The position numbers and the translations under genes are program-made. Below are positions 21,775 to 31,960 of a DNA stretch of 64,000 bases, in pieces. The notes beneath the pieces are model-generated. The model made no database searches. It had not been told where the DNA came from and saw only the letters and a list, made by a program, of their open reading frames with translations. Where the stretch lies: contig MCFL01000001.1 in the NCBI GenBank assembly GCA_002102555.1, positions 248,001 to 312,000 on the forward strand, read 5' to 3'. Positions within the stretch are counted from its first letter, which is position 1. The number at the start of each line of letters is the position of its first letter. This DNA comes from Catenaria anguillulae PL171 (lineage: Eukaryota; Blastocladiomycota; Blastocladiomycetes; Blastocladiales; Catenariaceae).

Positions 21775-23025
21775 ATGAATGAATCCGGCCATGACCCACA
21801 CCTTGAGCAAATGCATCCACAGACGCCCAAACATGTCCCCGTCCATGAGTGGCAATGGACCAGCGTCACGCTGTCCTTGCATCCCGTCCCACCAGCACCA
21901 CCACCAACACCATCACCTCCTCCTCCTTGCCATTCCAGAGACCACAATGAACCCGATTCCCACGACAGCCACAACTGCCAAAGCCACGACGAGAACCTTG
22001 CACGCATCCTCGCCGCTCAGTGGCCTGCCGAGCATCACCCTCTTCCTCTCCAGTCCTTTGCTTCATCTTCTCAGTCTTCGGCCTCGATTCCTCCATCCAA
22101 CTTGTTATCCTCATCCACTCATGAAGCAGACACAGACTATGCCTCGCTCTCCCATCTTCCTGCAGATCAAGTCTTTGCATCCGAAGGCCCGCTTTTCGAC
22201 CTCCACGCCCGTTTCCAATACTACAACGCCCGCTACTTCCACTCGGTCCTGTCTGCCTGCGAGGCGCGCTGGTCCACGCGCATGACCCTGTGTGCTGGCC
22301 AATGCCACTACCACCCGGCATCAGGCTACTGTTCCATCCGCCTCTCGCACCCGCTGCTCCAATACCGCCCGAAGCAAGACTGCATCAACACCCTGCTGCA
22401 CGAAATGATTCATGCCTACTTGTTCATCACGGATGGCAACGACGACCACGATGGTCATGGGCCTGCCTTTCATGAGTGGATGCACAAGCTCAACAAGGCC
22501 GAGGACGGTGCCAAAATCACCGTGTTTCACTCATTCAAGGACGAGGTCAACGAGCAACGCAAGCACGTGTGGCAGTGCAATGGTCCTTGCAAGGACTTGC
22601 CCCCATTTTATGGGCTGGTCAAGCGTGCCATGAATCGCCCGCCCCAAAAGGCAGATTGGTGGTTTGAAAAGCATGCAAGAGAATGTGGTGGCACATATGA
22701 AAAGATTGCGGGGCCAGAGCCAAAGGCCAAACCGCCTGCCAAACGGCGTCGTAAACCCACGGCAGCCGGGGAGGACGATGGTTCATCAATCAAGAAGAAG
22801 CGAAAAGTCAAGGAGGAGAAGCAGGGCGTCAAGATTGACAAGTTTTTGGTCAAAGAGGGTGGGGCGTCATCATCAGCGGCTGCTCCGCCACCATCAGGTA
22901 GTGGTGGCGAGGTGGTGGATCTGACTGCAGACAGCAGTGGTAGCGACACAGAGTATCTTTATGTTGCTGAGCTCGACTCGGACGATGATGATGACATTAT
23001 ATTTGTCTGTTCGTCCAATCCATAA
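21775..23025 (+). CDS. SprT/Spartan-like DNA-protein crosslink metalloprotease
   Basis: Single-exon gene of 416 residues. The SprT domain (about 140-315) has FDLHARFQYYNARYF, CAGQCHY, the zinc-binding HEMIHAYLF (HExxH) with a further His in GHGPAFHEWMHKLN, and the C-terminal CNGPC / ADWWFEKHARECGG zinc ribbon typical of SPRTN. Spartan proteases cut proteins crosslinked to DNA, usually at replication forks. The tail has a bipartite basic signal (AKRRRK, KKKRKVKEE), then KIDKFL, which resembles a PCNA-binding motif without its Gln, and EVVDLTADSSGSDTE, a good SUMO-interaction motif. No UBZ finger is present. The Met-rich start region is His/Pro-rich and low complexity. The nearest alternative, a Wss1 protease, is less likely because the WLM domain context is missing. 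Confidence 0.88.
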   Translation: MNESGHDPHLEQMHPQTPKHVPVHEWQWTSVTLSLHPVPPAPPPTPSPPPPCHSRDHNEPDSHDSHNCQSHDENLARILAAQWPAEHHPLPLQSFASSSQSSASIPPSNLLSSSTHEADTDYASLSHLPADQVFASEGPLFDLHARFQYYNARYFHSVLSACEARWSTRMTLCAGQCHYHPASGYCSIRLSHPLLQYRPKQDCINTLLHEMIHAYLFITDGNDDHDGHGPAFHEWMHKLNKAEDGAKITVFHSFKDEVNEQRKHVWQCNGPCKDLPPFYGLVKRAMNRPPQKADWWFEKHARECGGTYEKIAGPEPKAKPPAKRRRKPTAAGEDDGSSIKKKRKVKEEKQGVKIDKFLVKEGGASSSAAAPPPSGSGGEVVDLTADSSGSDTEYLYVAELDSDDDDDIIFVCSSNP

Positions 23026-24217
23026 TGTATCTGGTCATAAACCAGCCATGATGAAAGCGGCGATCGAATACCTACATAGAGTTTCAGTCGAGTCTTTATG
23101 GCTTGAGAAACTGGGTCGAGCGATGGAAACAATACGCATTTGGGTCTCCACGTCTGAACTGGCTACCGCGTCAGTATAACCATCGGCCGTATGCGGAACT
23201 GGAGACTGGCGAACGTATTTACCTTCGCCATGAGCTCAGAGGACGTTGTCCTCAAGTAGTCCCCGCTGCGACTGAGAAAAATGCATGTCGTCGCCGGCAT
23301 TTTGGAGAGCTTCGAGGTATTGTGGGAATCCGTGATCGGCATCATGTGTCCTGGAATGATTCAGGGGCTCGTTCAAAGCATCTCGACCCAACGCGCGCAC
23401 GCGCACTAATCAAACGGTATTCAGTAACCGCCAATCCTCAGCTCCCGAAAACAGAACTCTCCGCATTTGTCTCGCTGCGACCTTGCCCGCATACCCAGCC
23501 TATCTCTTGATCGTCGACGCGTGCTCACCGTTGCGTCAAAGAAGGTAACGAACAGTTATGCATGTCATTTCACCACCTCCTGGCCCAAATTTCATCACCC
23601 CTTTCGATCGTGCCCGCCTGCCTTACCTCGTGTCTCTTGTTGCATGTAGCCCTCATCTGTGAGTGTTCCCCATCGGGTCTTTTGTCTCACGCGCCACCGA
23701 TCATCAAACAGGCAATCCAATTCGATTCGATTAGCTACCTTGTCTCTCCATTGGACAAGTCGATGCGTGTCCGAACCGAGTCCATCTTTGCGATTGGGAT
23801 TTCGACTTGTTCCCTGACCCTCGACTACTCGCTTGAATGTTCCCAACACACTTACCGCCAGTATCGTTACTCCTCTTTTCACGACAACGCGCACCCCCTA
23901 CTCCTGCAACATCATCGTCAAGACTGTTCCAGTACCACCCCTGCCAAGACTGTCCAATACGATCGACCTCGCTCCGCCCATTCACCATTTGCGTGCCTGA
24001 TCTGGCCCTTTTTTGAGCAACCCCTTTTCCCATCGTCGACTCTCTCCATCGTGTGACTCATACAACTCGTCGACCATCCCCCATCCTTATTTTTTCACCT
24101 TCCCAGCGTTTGTCCATCAATCACGCGTTGCCGGATTTGCGCTGATTTACCGCACTTCATCTTCTTGCGCTAATCCACCTCAACAACATTTCATCCACAC
24201 CAGCAACCACCAAACGC
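23026..24217. other. Intergenic region 5' of the ATG14-like gene
   Basis: About 1.2 kb without a supported gene. From about 23480 the plus strand is pyrimidine-rich, as expected of a fungal promoter or 5' leader for the gene at 24218. Confidence 0.45.
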
Positions 24218-27200
24218 ATGGACTGCCCCATCTGCCGCCGGCCGGATCAGCCGGCTACTTGCGCAACTTGCGTTTCAAAATGCTTGGACTCGATGCACTC
24301 GCACCCCTCTCGCATCCAATACCTGGAATCTTTGCGCAATCGAGCCGCCGTATTGCTCGCCAATCAATCCAACCCGCACTCCAATCATAAGCACGACGAC
24401 TTGCAGCTCGACATTGCTTCGTGTTCGGCACGCGTTCGTGCACTGGCAGTCCGAAAAGACGAGGTGCAGAATCGAATTGCTCAACGTATGTAAATGCATG
24501 TCGCATCCATTCACAGGATCCCGTCCTTTGAGAGTTACTGAATATTCACAATGCTCTACTGCTTGCAGGCCAGCACCACCTTGCCGCCCGCCGCAAATTT
24601 CTTCAACACAAGCGGCACGCACTCGATGTGGCCGTGAAACGCGCCAATGCATTCAAAGTCCGCGCCCAGCATGCCGTCAACATTGAGCTCGCAACTCGCA
24701 GGGCAAACTTGCAAAAGGCGCACGAGTCCATCATGGACGCGTGGAAGATCTTGGTGCCCGAGCTGTTTCAAATCTTTTGCGTCGAGCAAGTCATGTCGGC
24801 GGCAACGGGGTTAAGCGAGGTCGGAACGGGAGCAAGGGGAACCGCAGCACGAGCAGCGACGAGTGCGAGCACGAACATGGAGCCTGCGTGGACAATTGTA
24901 GGGTTGAAGGTGCCGCTGGACATGGACATTCGAGGTGCGCTGCCATTCCTCTCATTGTCACGGAGGGTAAGCCGAGAAAACTGCTGACGAGCATTCGTAC
25001 GTAAATCAGGCGCTCCGCAAGACCAGCTCAATGCCGCGCTCGGCTACACGGCCCACCTCACGGCCATTCTCGGCATGTACCTCAATATCCCGCTGCCCTT
25101 TGACCTGCAACTGCGCATGTCGGCAACGACGGCCGACCTCCACTTTCGCCCCGACCGTGACTCTCTCCGCCCATTTGCCGTGCCTCTCTGCTCCACGCCC
25201 ACGCCCCCACCCTCGCTGTCATCCTCCATCTCGCGCTCATTCACCTCACGCCACCGCTCGTCAAAACACGCGCACTCGTCTGCATCCCCCGCACCATCCA
25301 CGTCCCGGCGGCGACAAGAAACCCCACGCATCGTGCCCGACAATCTCTTACCGATTCACGTTGGCCACGCCGAGGGTGCAGAGCGTACGGCACTCGGGCT
25401 CGCCATTCTCACGTATCAGGTGGTTACGCTTGCGGCTGCATGCGGCGTCAAGTTGCCCACACGCGCAAGCAAATGTAAAAGTAAAGGAAAGAGCAGCAGC
25501 ACGACAACAGGAGCACGAAGCAAGCTTGCGCCCATTGACCTCGTGGGCGTGCTTGCAAGTGTTGCCGAGGCCGTCGTGGCAAGCGGCGGCCCGTTGGCGC
25601 CGCCGCGGTCCTCCTCACCTCCACTCCCAGGCTCGCAAGCACCAGTCATGGAGGCGTCCATGGTGAGCGCAGCAAGCACGTGTGCCGTGGGGGTGCGCAG
25701 GGTCTCGTTTCGCACACTGTTGGCGCAAATCACACGCAAGATTTACAGAGACGAGAGCAAGTCTGGGTTTCGCATTGTACGGCCAGTCATGGAAGGTGTG
25801 GCAAAGTCGGGAGTGCCGAGGCGGCCCAGTGGAACGCCCGCGATTTCGGATGAGGCGGCCGCTGCATCGGTGCAGTTGCCCATGTCCGAGACGGGCGTGT
25901 TGGTGCCACGAACGCCGCCAGTGTCGGCGGCAAGTGCCGGTGGGTTGGATGAGGAGGAGGAGGACGAGGATGCGGACTCGGACGAGGATGACGAGGATGA
26001 TTTGAGCGATGACGATGACGAGGACGAGAATGGCGACAACGACGAGTCGTTTGATCCCGATGAAACGATTTCGGCGACACATTTGGATGCGGCGCGGTGT
26101 GGAGGAGGAGCCGCGTCGTTTGTGGCGATTGATCCGGCGGCGTCGTCGGTCATGGCGCAGTCGGTTGGGCCGGACGCTGCATCGGCAAGTCGCGTGTTGG
26201 CCATGTCGAATGCCTCAGTAGCGGCTGGGACGCGTGCGGGCAAGAGCAGTTCGGGAAAGAGCAGGCGGCATGGCGGTGCGAAATCGTCGGCCATGGCTCG
26301 ATCCATTATGGTGCGCAGCGTGCTTGCCGCAGCCGAAGGGCCCAGGCCTACCCAAAGTCGTTCAATGCTCATGATGCGGCAGTCCATGATGGCGCCCGAA
26401 GCGTTGTGTACACCGTCACCGTCGTTGGTGCTTCCTCCGCAGGGACATATTCGGCCACCGTTGCCGCCGTCGGGATCGGGGCAGCAGCACCCAAGCTCCA
26501 GCCAAGAGCAAATGCAACCACCACCATCAGCGTCGCAGGTTGCAGAGGATGACGAGTGGGAGGAGTTGGACAAGACGATCACGTTGCAGATACCCCCACA
26601 CACGGTATCGAATCCAGACGATTTGCTCAACGACCATGCACCACCCATGACCGCCTCGGTCGCGCTCCTTGCGTCCCCGCGACGCGCCGTGTCTGATTCC
26701 AAATTGCTGCAGCTATCCGACCGCCAAGACGACGATGACGATCTCGAGCTCATCGAGCCTCCTTCAAGTGTGCCCGCCATCAGTGACGAATCAAGTGATG
26801 CTTTCAGTTCGCCTTCATCGTCGTCGGCATCCACCTCACGGGTACTCTTGTCGAGTGTGTGGAACATCGGTCGTCGGGCGCTTGCAACCTCGTACCATTT
26901 GGCCGTCACAGCTGCCACGGCTGGCATCGTTTCGGGACCAACATCGGCCACATCGGCCATGGCGGACGCAGGCAACAGCCTGATTCACCATCAACCACCT
27001 TCAAACCCTGGGACACCAATCATGCGGTCGCCTGTGCATCCAGCCGATGCTTTGAGGCCAAGGCAACACCAACATCAGCAGCCAACCGCAAGAACTGCCG
27101 CCATACCCGTGTCTCACCAACCGTCAAGACAAGTGTTTCCTGCGACATCCTCGGGACTTGCGATTGCTCGGCCATTGGTGGGTAGGACGCACACCCCGCC

Positions 27201-27297
27201 TGGTGTTTCTGGATCACGCGGGCCTTCCAGTGTGCCGTCAAGGGTAAAGAAGAGGTCGAATGGGGGTTCCTCGGCATTGACACGGTCCGCATTGTGA
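24218..27297 (+). CDS. ATG14: ATG14-like subunit of the autophagy PI3-kinase complex
   Basis: Exons 24218-24485, 24569-24934 and 25010-27297 give 973 residues. ATG14 directs VPS34-VPS15-ATG6 to sites of autophagosome formation. The N-terminus has paired Cys motifs (CPICRRPDQPATCATC), the zinc-binding signature of ATG14/Barkor. A long coiled coil follows (about 60-170), then WKILVPELFQIF, WTIVGLKVP and LGYTAHLTAILGMYLNIPLP, which is the conserved UVRAG/ATG14 block. A later match is LLPIHVGHAEGAERTALGLAI. The rest, about 480 residues, is disordered, with an acidic run near residues 510-550 and Gln/Pro-rich parts. A mildly hydrophobic segment (LLSSVWNIGRRALATSYHLA) near residue 810 could be a membrane-curvature-sensing helix. 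VPS38/UVRAG is the alternative, but the N-terminal Cys motif favours ATG14. It is longer than usual. Confidence 0.75.
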
Positions 27298-29045
27298 GGT
27301 TCGACGCGGTGCCGAGCGAAGAGGACGTGTGGCAAATGGGCGTCTTATTTATTTTGGTGATTTTTCGTTCCTTGCAGTTTATTGAACCCGACTGTTTGCG
27401 TTTGCGAGCCCCGTCTGGTGCGACCAGGTTGCCTCCTTTTGGTCGCGTCCACCACACTTTCCTTCTTGTGCCATTTTTTTTCACTCTCCTTATCCTTGCG
27501 TTCACCAACACCTTTTCTAGATGTTCCATCATCTATTTATTCATTGGCGAGCACCACTGCCTCCTTGCGAAGGGCTGTGTACATAGTGTGGTGTGAAGGC
27601 CCTCTTTCCGCCATTTCCTTAACTGTTTGTTGTGCACACTTTTTGCTTTCCCTTTTGCCCCTTTCTGCCCGCTTTTTTTTTTTTTTTTTTTTTAAATTAT
27701 ATTTGCCCGCCAACTCGGTTGTCTGTGTTGACATTTTTGACTCACTCTGCTCGCGACTTGTCCCCACTCCCTATCGCCGCCCTACGTAGCCTCTTCCCAC
27801 CCAGCAACTTTACCCCTTCGATTCGATATGTACCTATTCCCAAGATCTTTCAAGCATCCCCCATCTTTCATGCCCTCTTCTCTGAATCGATTCTTTTTCC
27901 ATACCGACGATACTGGTGTTGAATGTCGGCTGGCCGCTCGTTTCGTTTGCGTTGCCATCAGACTCGACTCAACTCGCTCTGCACCCTCTGTTGTCACGGT
28001 CCGGTGCCTTCCTGATTTAAATTTCTTTATTCCTCGATTCTTTATTCTTTGCTTGACTCTTTGCAAGGTCTGTGTGGCCTTCTTGTCTTCTCTGCTGTCA
28101 AGCAGGCTAAATGTATCTGCGGCATGTCGAGGCAACTTCGAGCAAAGCACGGTCAACGGCCAAGTGGCGGCCATGGCAGGAGAGAACATGGGCTCTGCTT
28201 GCTCGCCTGGCCTTTCAGGTCGATAAATATTCGGCAAGCGATCTTCGAATTGAACCCGATCGTATAGCCAAAATTCTCAGACGGGTACGATGAGGTTTGG
28301 TTGGCCGCGGCTGTCGACTCTGTCAATACAATGCATCCATGTCACAGTGCACTCTCATTTCCAGTTTGACGAAAAATGAAAAAAGATGTATGTAAATCAA
28401 GGAAATGAAAAAGAAATCGAGGGAGGGCCAGGTCGGTGATTGTAAAATGTATCATAGGATGCGGCGCGCGAAGCAAAGGAAAGGAAACAAAGCGGGAGCG
28501 GTGGCCTAGGTAGGTGCGAGGTGCCGGGTAACAAAGAAAGGAGTGATGGGCCTAAAGCAAACGGGGGCTCTGACGAGAACTCAAGCATTGGTGGTGACAG
28601 GGAGAAAAAGTGGTGAAAAAGGGAAGGGTGGAACACAACAAACAAAACAGAAAAGAAAAAAGGGCGGAGCGAGCGAGAGAGAGATTACACGTAGACTAAC
28701 GAGGGGGGAAGGTTGGGAAGGGGGCTCGACCAAGGCAAAGGAGTACAACATGAGAAAACGAGGAAATCAAAACCATCAACGGCGATAAAGAAATATTTGG
28801 GGAGGCACAGTGGTGGTGCGGCAGCCGCAGTCTGCAACAAGCAGCACACGTGGATGTTGGTGAGAAGGAAAGGAATGAAGGAAGAGATGGAGGCGAATTA
28901 ATAGGGCTCCATCCGAGCCCTTCCCTCACGCGCAGTCCGACATCTCTCCTTGAGTTTATCCTCGCCGCCGCTTGCTGCCGCCAACGACTTGACCGCAACC
29001 GCACTTGCGCTCCTACTACTACTGTTCAGACTCGCGTTGCCTTCC
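27298..29045. other. Convergent intergenic region with a T21 tract
   Basis: About 1.7 kb between the convergent ends of the ATG14-like gene and casein kinase. A run of 21 T lies at 27673-27693. The left half is T/C-rich and the right half purine-rich on the plus strand. Open frames are short and compositionally skewed, so no gene is supported. It should hold both terminators. Confidence 0.5.
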
Positions 29046-30467
29046 TCACGAGTCGTGGGATCCCGCGCCACAGCAAAAGATGCGCCGCCACACGGACGGC
29101 TTGCGATGAGCGGCCGGTGCAGCGGCAGGTGGGTTGTTTGGTGTGACGCCTGCTTGCGCTTGCGGTTGCGCGGCTTGCATGGATGCGTGTTGCTGCGGTG
29201 TGCCTGCGGCGGCAGCGTGCGTGGGTTGTTGTTGGTACGCAGCGGCGTGCCCGTCTTGGTGCGCGTGCGCGGCAGCTGCGGCGGGTGTGCCGTGGCCGTG
29301 CCGGCCGGCGGTGCCGTGTGGGTTGGCGGCGCTGCTTGTGCCGGGTTGGTTGCTGTGGCGGTGATGGCGACTTGCCGACGTCTATTTGCGCAAAACGTTT
29401 TTAGTTTGATGGAAAAGAGCGAGTTGAAGAAGAGGAGGGGACGAAAGACGTACGTATCCATCGGGACCTTGTTGGCCATCGGCACCCGGGTTGGCCACCG
29501 CGGCGGCAGGCTGTGCAGCGGCAGCTTGCTGCTGAGCATACTTGCCCGATGCGCACATTTGGTTCCACTGCTCCGTGTTCATCCAATCAAACATGCCGTC
29601 GTCGACCAACCCGTGCCGTTCCAAGCACGAATCCATCAACCGCAACAAATACCGGTAGTCTGGTTCCTCCTCAAAGCCAAGCTTGCGCGCATACGTCAAG
29701 TAGTCGGCAAACTCGTTGGGGCACCGCTCGGCGAGTTCCGACACGGGTGTCATTTGCTTCTTTTCGCCAATCTTTTCGTACTTTTGCTTGTTGGTTTGCG
29801 CCTTGAGTCCTTGCCAGGGGAGCGATCCACGGAGGAAGTAAAAGAAGACGTGCCCGAGAGCCTCGAGGTCGTCACGACGCGATTGCTCGCGGCCCAAGTG
29901 GGTGTTGATGGACATGTAGCGAGCCGTGCCAGACAGCGACTTGCGCTCGCGGTAAGGAATATGCTGCTTGGTCTTTGGGTCGCGGTAGTGCTTTGCCATG
30001 CCGAAATCCACCATGTAGACAATGGTTTGGTTCTTTGTACCGGGACGGCCAATCAAAAAGTTGTCAGGCTTGATGTCGCGGTAAATCAAGGATTTTTCGT
30101 GAACGGCCCAAATGCGCGAGATCATGGCCTTTGCGAGCATGCAAGTGGTTTTGATGGAAAACTTGCGGCCGCACATGTCAAAGACATCTTCGAGGGAGGG
30201 CCCGAGCAGGTCAATGACGAGGATGTTGTGGAGTCCCTCTTGGCCAAAGTAGTAGGAGAGGGGAATGCCCTCGCTCCCGGCAAGGATCTTGTAGGTGCGG
30301 AACTCGTCGCGGAGCTGCGGGGCTTCCGACTTGCGCGACTCAAACTTGATGGCCACTTGGGTGTTGTTGAGCAAGTTGGTGCCCTCGTAGATGACGCCAA
30401 ACGAGCCCTCGCCGATTTTGCGGCCGACCTTGTAGTGGACGCCGACAATGTTGGGAGATGCAGACAT
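29046..30467 (-). CDS. YCK1: Casein kinase 1, YCK1/2-type
   Basis: Exons 30467-29454 and 29381-29046 (intron 72 nt) give 449 residues. Plasma-membrane serine/threonine kinase; in fungi YCK kinases act in nutrient sensing, endocytosis and morphogenesis. Kinase domain about 11-290: [17 protein letters not shown] (Lys for ATP), [14 protein letters not shown] (catalytic Asp), [12 protein letters not shown] and the CK1-specific [16 protein letters not shown]. The long tail is Gln/Ala/His-rich with low complexity. The last exon ends [14 protein letters not shown]; the adjacent Cys pair is the likely palmitoylation anchor of YCK enzymes, although here it sits eight residues from the end rather than at it. 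HRR25/CK1-delta is less likely because of this tail. Confidence 0.92.
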
Positions 30468-31960
30468 GGTGGTCGGTTGCTACGATGTTGGTAGTGGGAA
30501 TGGGTAGGCCAAGAAAGTGTGGCGCTGGGCTGGGTGTGACAGCTGGGGACCGATGGGATGGGTGGGTGGGTCGATGTCGACGCAGAAGGTCGGTCGCAGC
30601 GTTGGTCAATCGCAGCAGGTGGCAACGTAGCGTAGGTAAGGTGTAAGCGAGCGAGCGAGCGAGGAGTTGCGCTGGCTGGCCGGCTGTCTGGCTTGACAAG
30701 GCAAAATTTGAGTTGGCCCGAGTGTGGCAACTGGAATGGAGGCCGACGATGAGGTAAAGGAGGCAGCGGCAGCGAATGCTTGGTCAAGGCAGCAGTAATG
30801 GGCGGCCGATTGCAGCAACTTTTGGGCAGCAAGATCGTGCGTCGAGTCAATACCTATCCTATGCGCAGTATCTATGAATTGATTGGACTGAATGGTGTGG
30901 TGCAGGTTGTCGCCTGCATTTTCACGTTTTTTCCAGGATATTTTCAGGGTTTGGGGAACCATCCCGCTGTGAACGAACAAGAATATCCGGGATTCCAGAA
31001 AGTTTGATCGAAAACCGCAAACCGCCCCCAGCCTGTGCTATTTTTGTGTCTCACTATATCACTTGTCAGACCGCCACTGGCCATGGCCATTGCCAGGCTG
31101 ATGGTCGCAACTCAGTGTCGCTGGCTCCACTCTGGCTTGGTTCCTTGTTGTTTCACTATGTATATGTACGGTACGAGGCCAGGGGAGAACGTGCCGGGCT
31201 GGCAGCTACTGGTGATCCAGTCCCAGATCGATGTCTTGCCTGTGTGCGATGCCAACCAGTCCCTGCCAAACACTCAAAGACGATGGCTGGGGTTGGGATG
31301 AAGTCAAAACGTGATCGACTAACATGCTCCCATCAAGTGCCTGACATTCAAGATTCAATCCTTGGTCGGTCGGTCCAGCTGCATAGAGTCAGGCGCCGAT
31401 GCGTCGATGAGAATCGGAATCTGTCGGTGATAAATATCTCATTCAATTTTAATTGGAGAGCTGCACAACCGCAGCAACGACGCCAAACTTCAAGACAGCG
31501 AAAAGACATCCCACGCATGCAAGGCTTGTGTCAGCGGAACGCTCATTGCAAGGGCCCGGGAGTGAGACAATAGACCGGTGATGGAGGTAGGTAAATACAC
31601 ATGCGTGCATCAAAGAATCGAGGAGAGGCGGACGACCCACACTACATCAACAGCTCGGGTGCGCCTCATAATGTGGCGCGCTCCGTCCAAAACAAATCGG
31701 TACGCGTTGCCCGTGATCGGAGATGACCTCAACATGATCGACGAGTGCTTGTCTCGATCGACTCGAGTCTCCAATGGCCGTGAGAACATTTATTCCCCTC
31801 ACTTCCCTCGTCGTTTCGCTGGTCGATGCATGCCCTCAAACCGAGCTCATCCTGAGCAATCCCATCGTCCTCACGTCTACTCTTCCCCTCTCAGCTCCGT
31901 ACCTATCGTCCGATTACTCCGGAGCAAGCACAGGTCCCAAATACCAACCACATCGCTCCA
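30468..31960. promoter_or_regulatory. Divergent intergenic region with a GAGC repeat
   Basis: About 1.5 kb between divergent starts (30467 minus and 31961 plus). A tetranucleotide tract (GCGA)n is at about 30647-30663, around 180 bp upstream of the CK1 start; on the CK1 coding strand it reads CTCG/CGCT. The remaining part has no supported gene. Confidence 0.45.

Noticed and set aside
25743-26975. Minus-strand frame of 410 codons, Ser-rich, opposite the ATG14-like gene
   Set aside because: Mirror of the acidic, disordered part of ATG14; long Ser runs are the complement of GAC/GAG codons.
27828-28226. Plus-strand frame of 132 codons in the ATG14/CK1 intergenic region
   Set aside because: Composition is that of a pyrimidine-rich untranslated region (Phe/Ser/Leu), with no domain or splice support.
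28950-30494. Plus-strand frame of 514 codons opposite casein kinase 1
   Set aside because: Shadow of the kinase; it spans the kinase's intron and coding region with no independent evidence.
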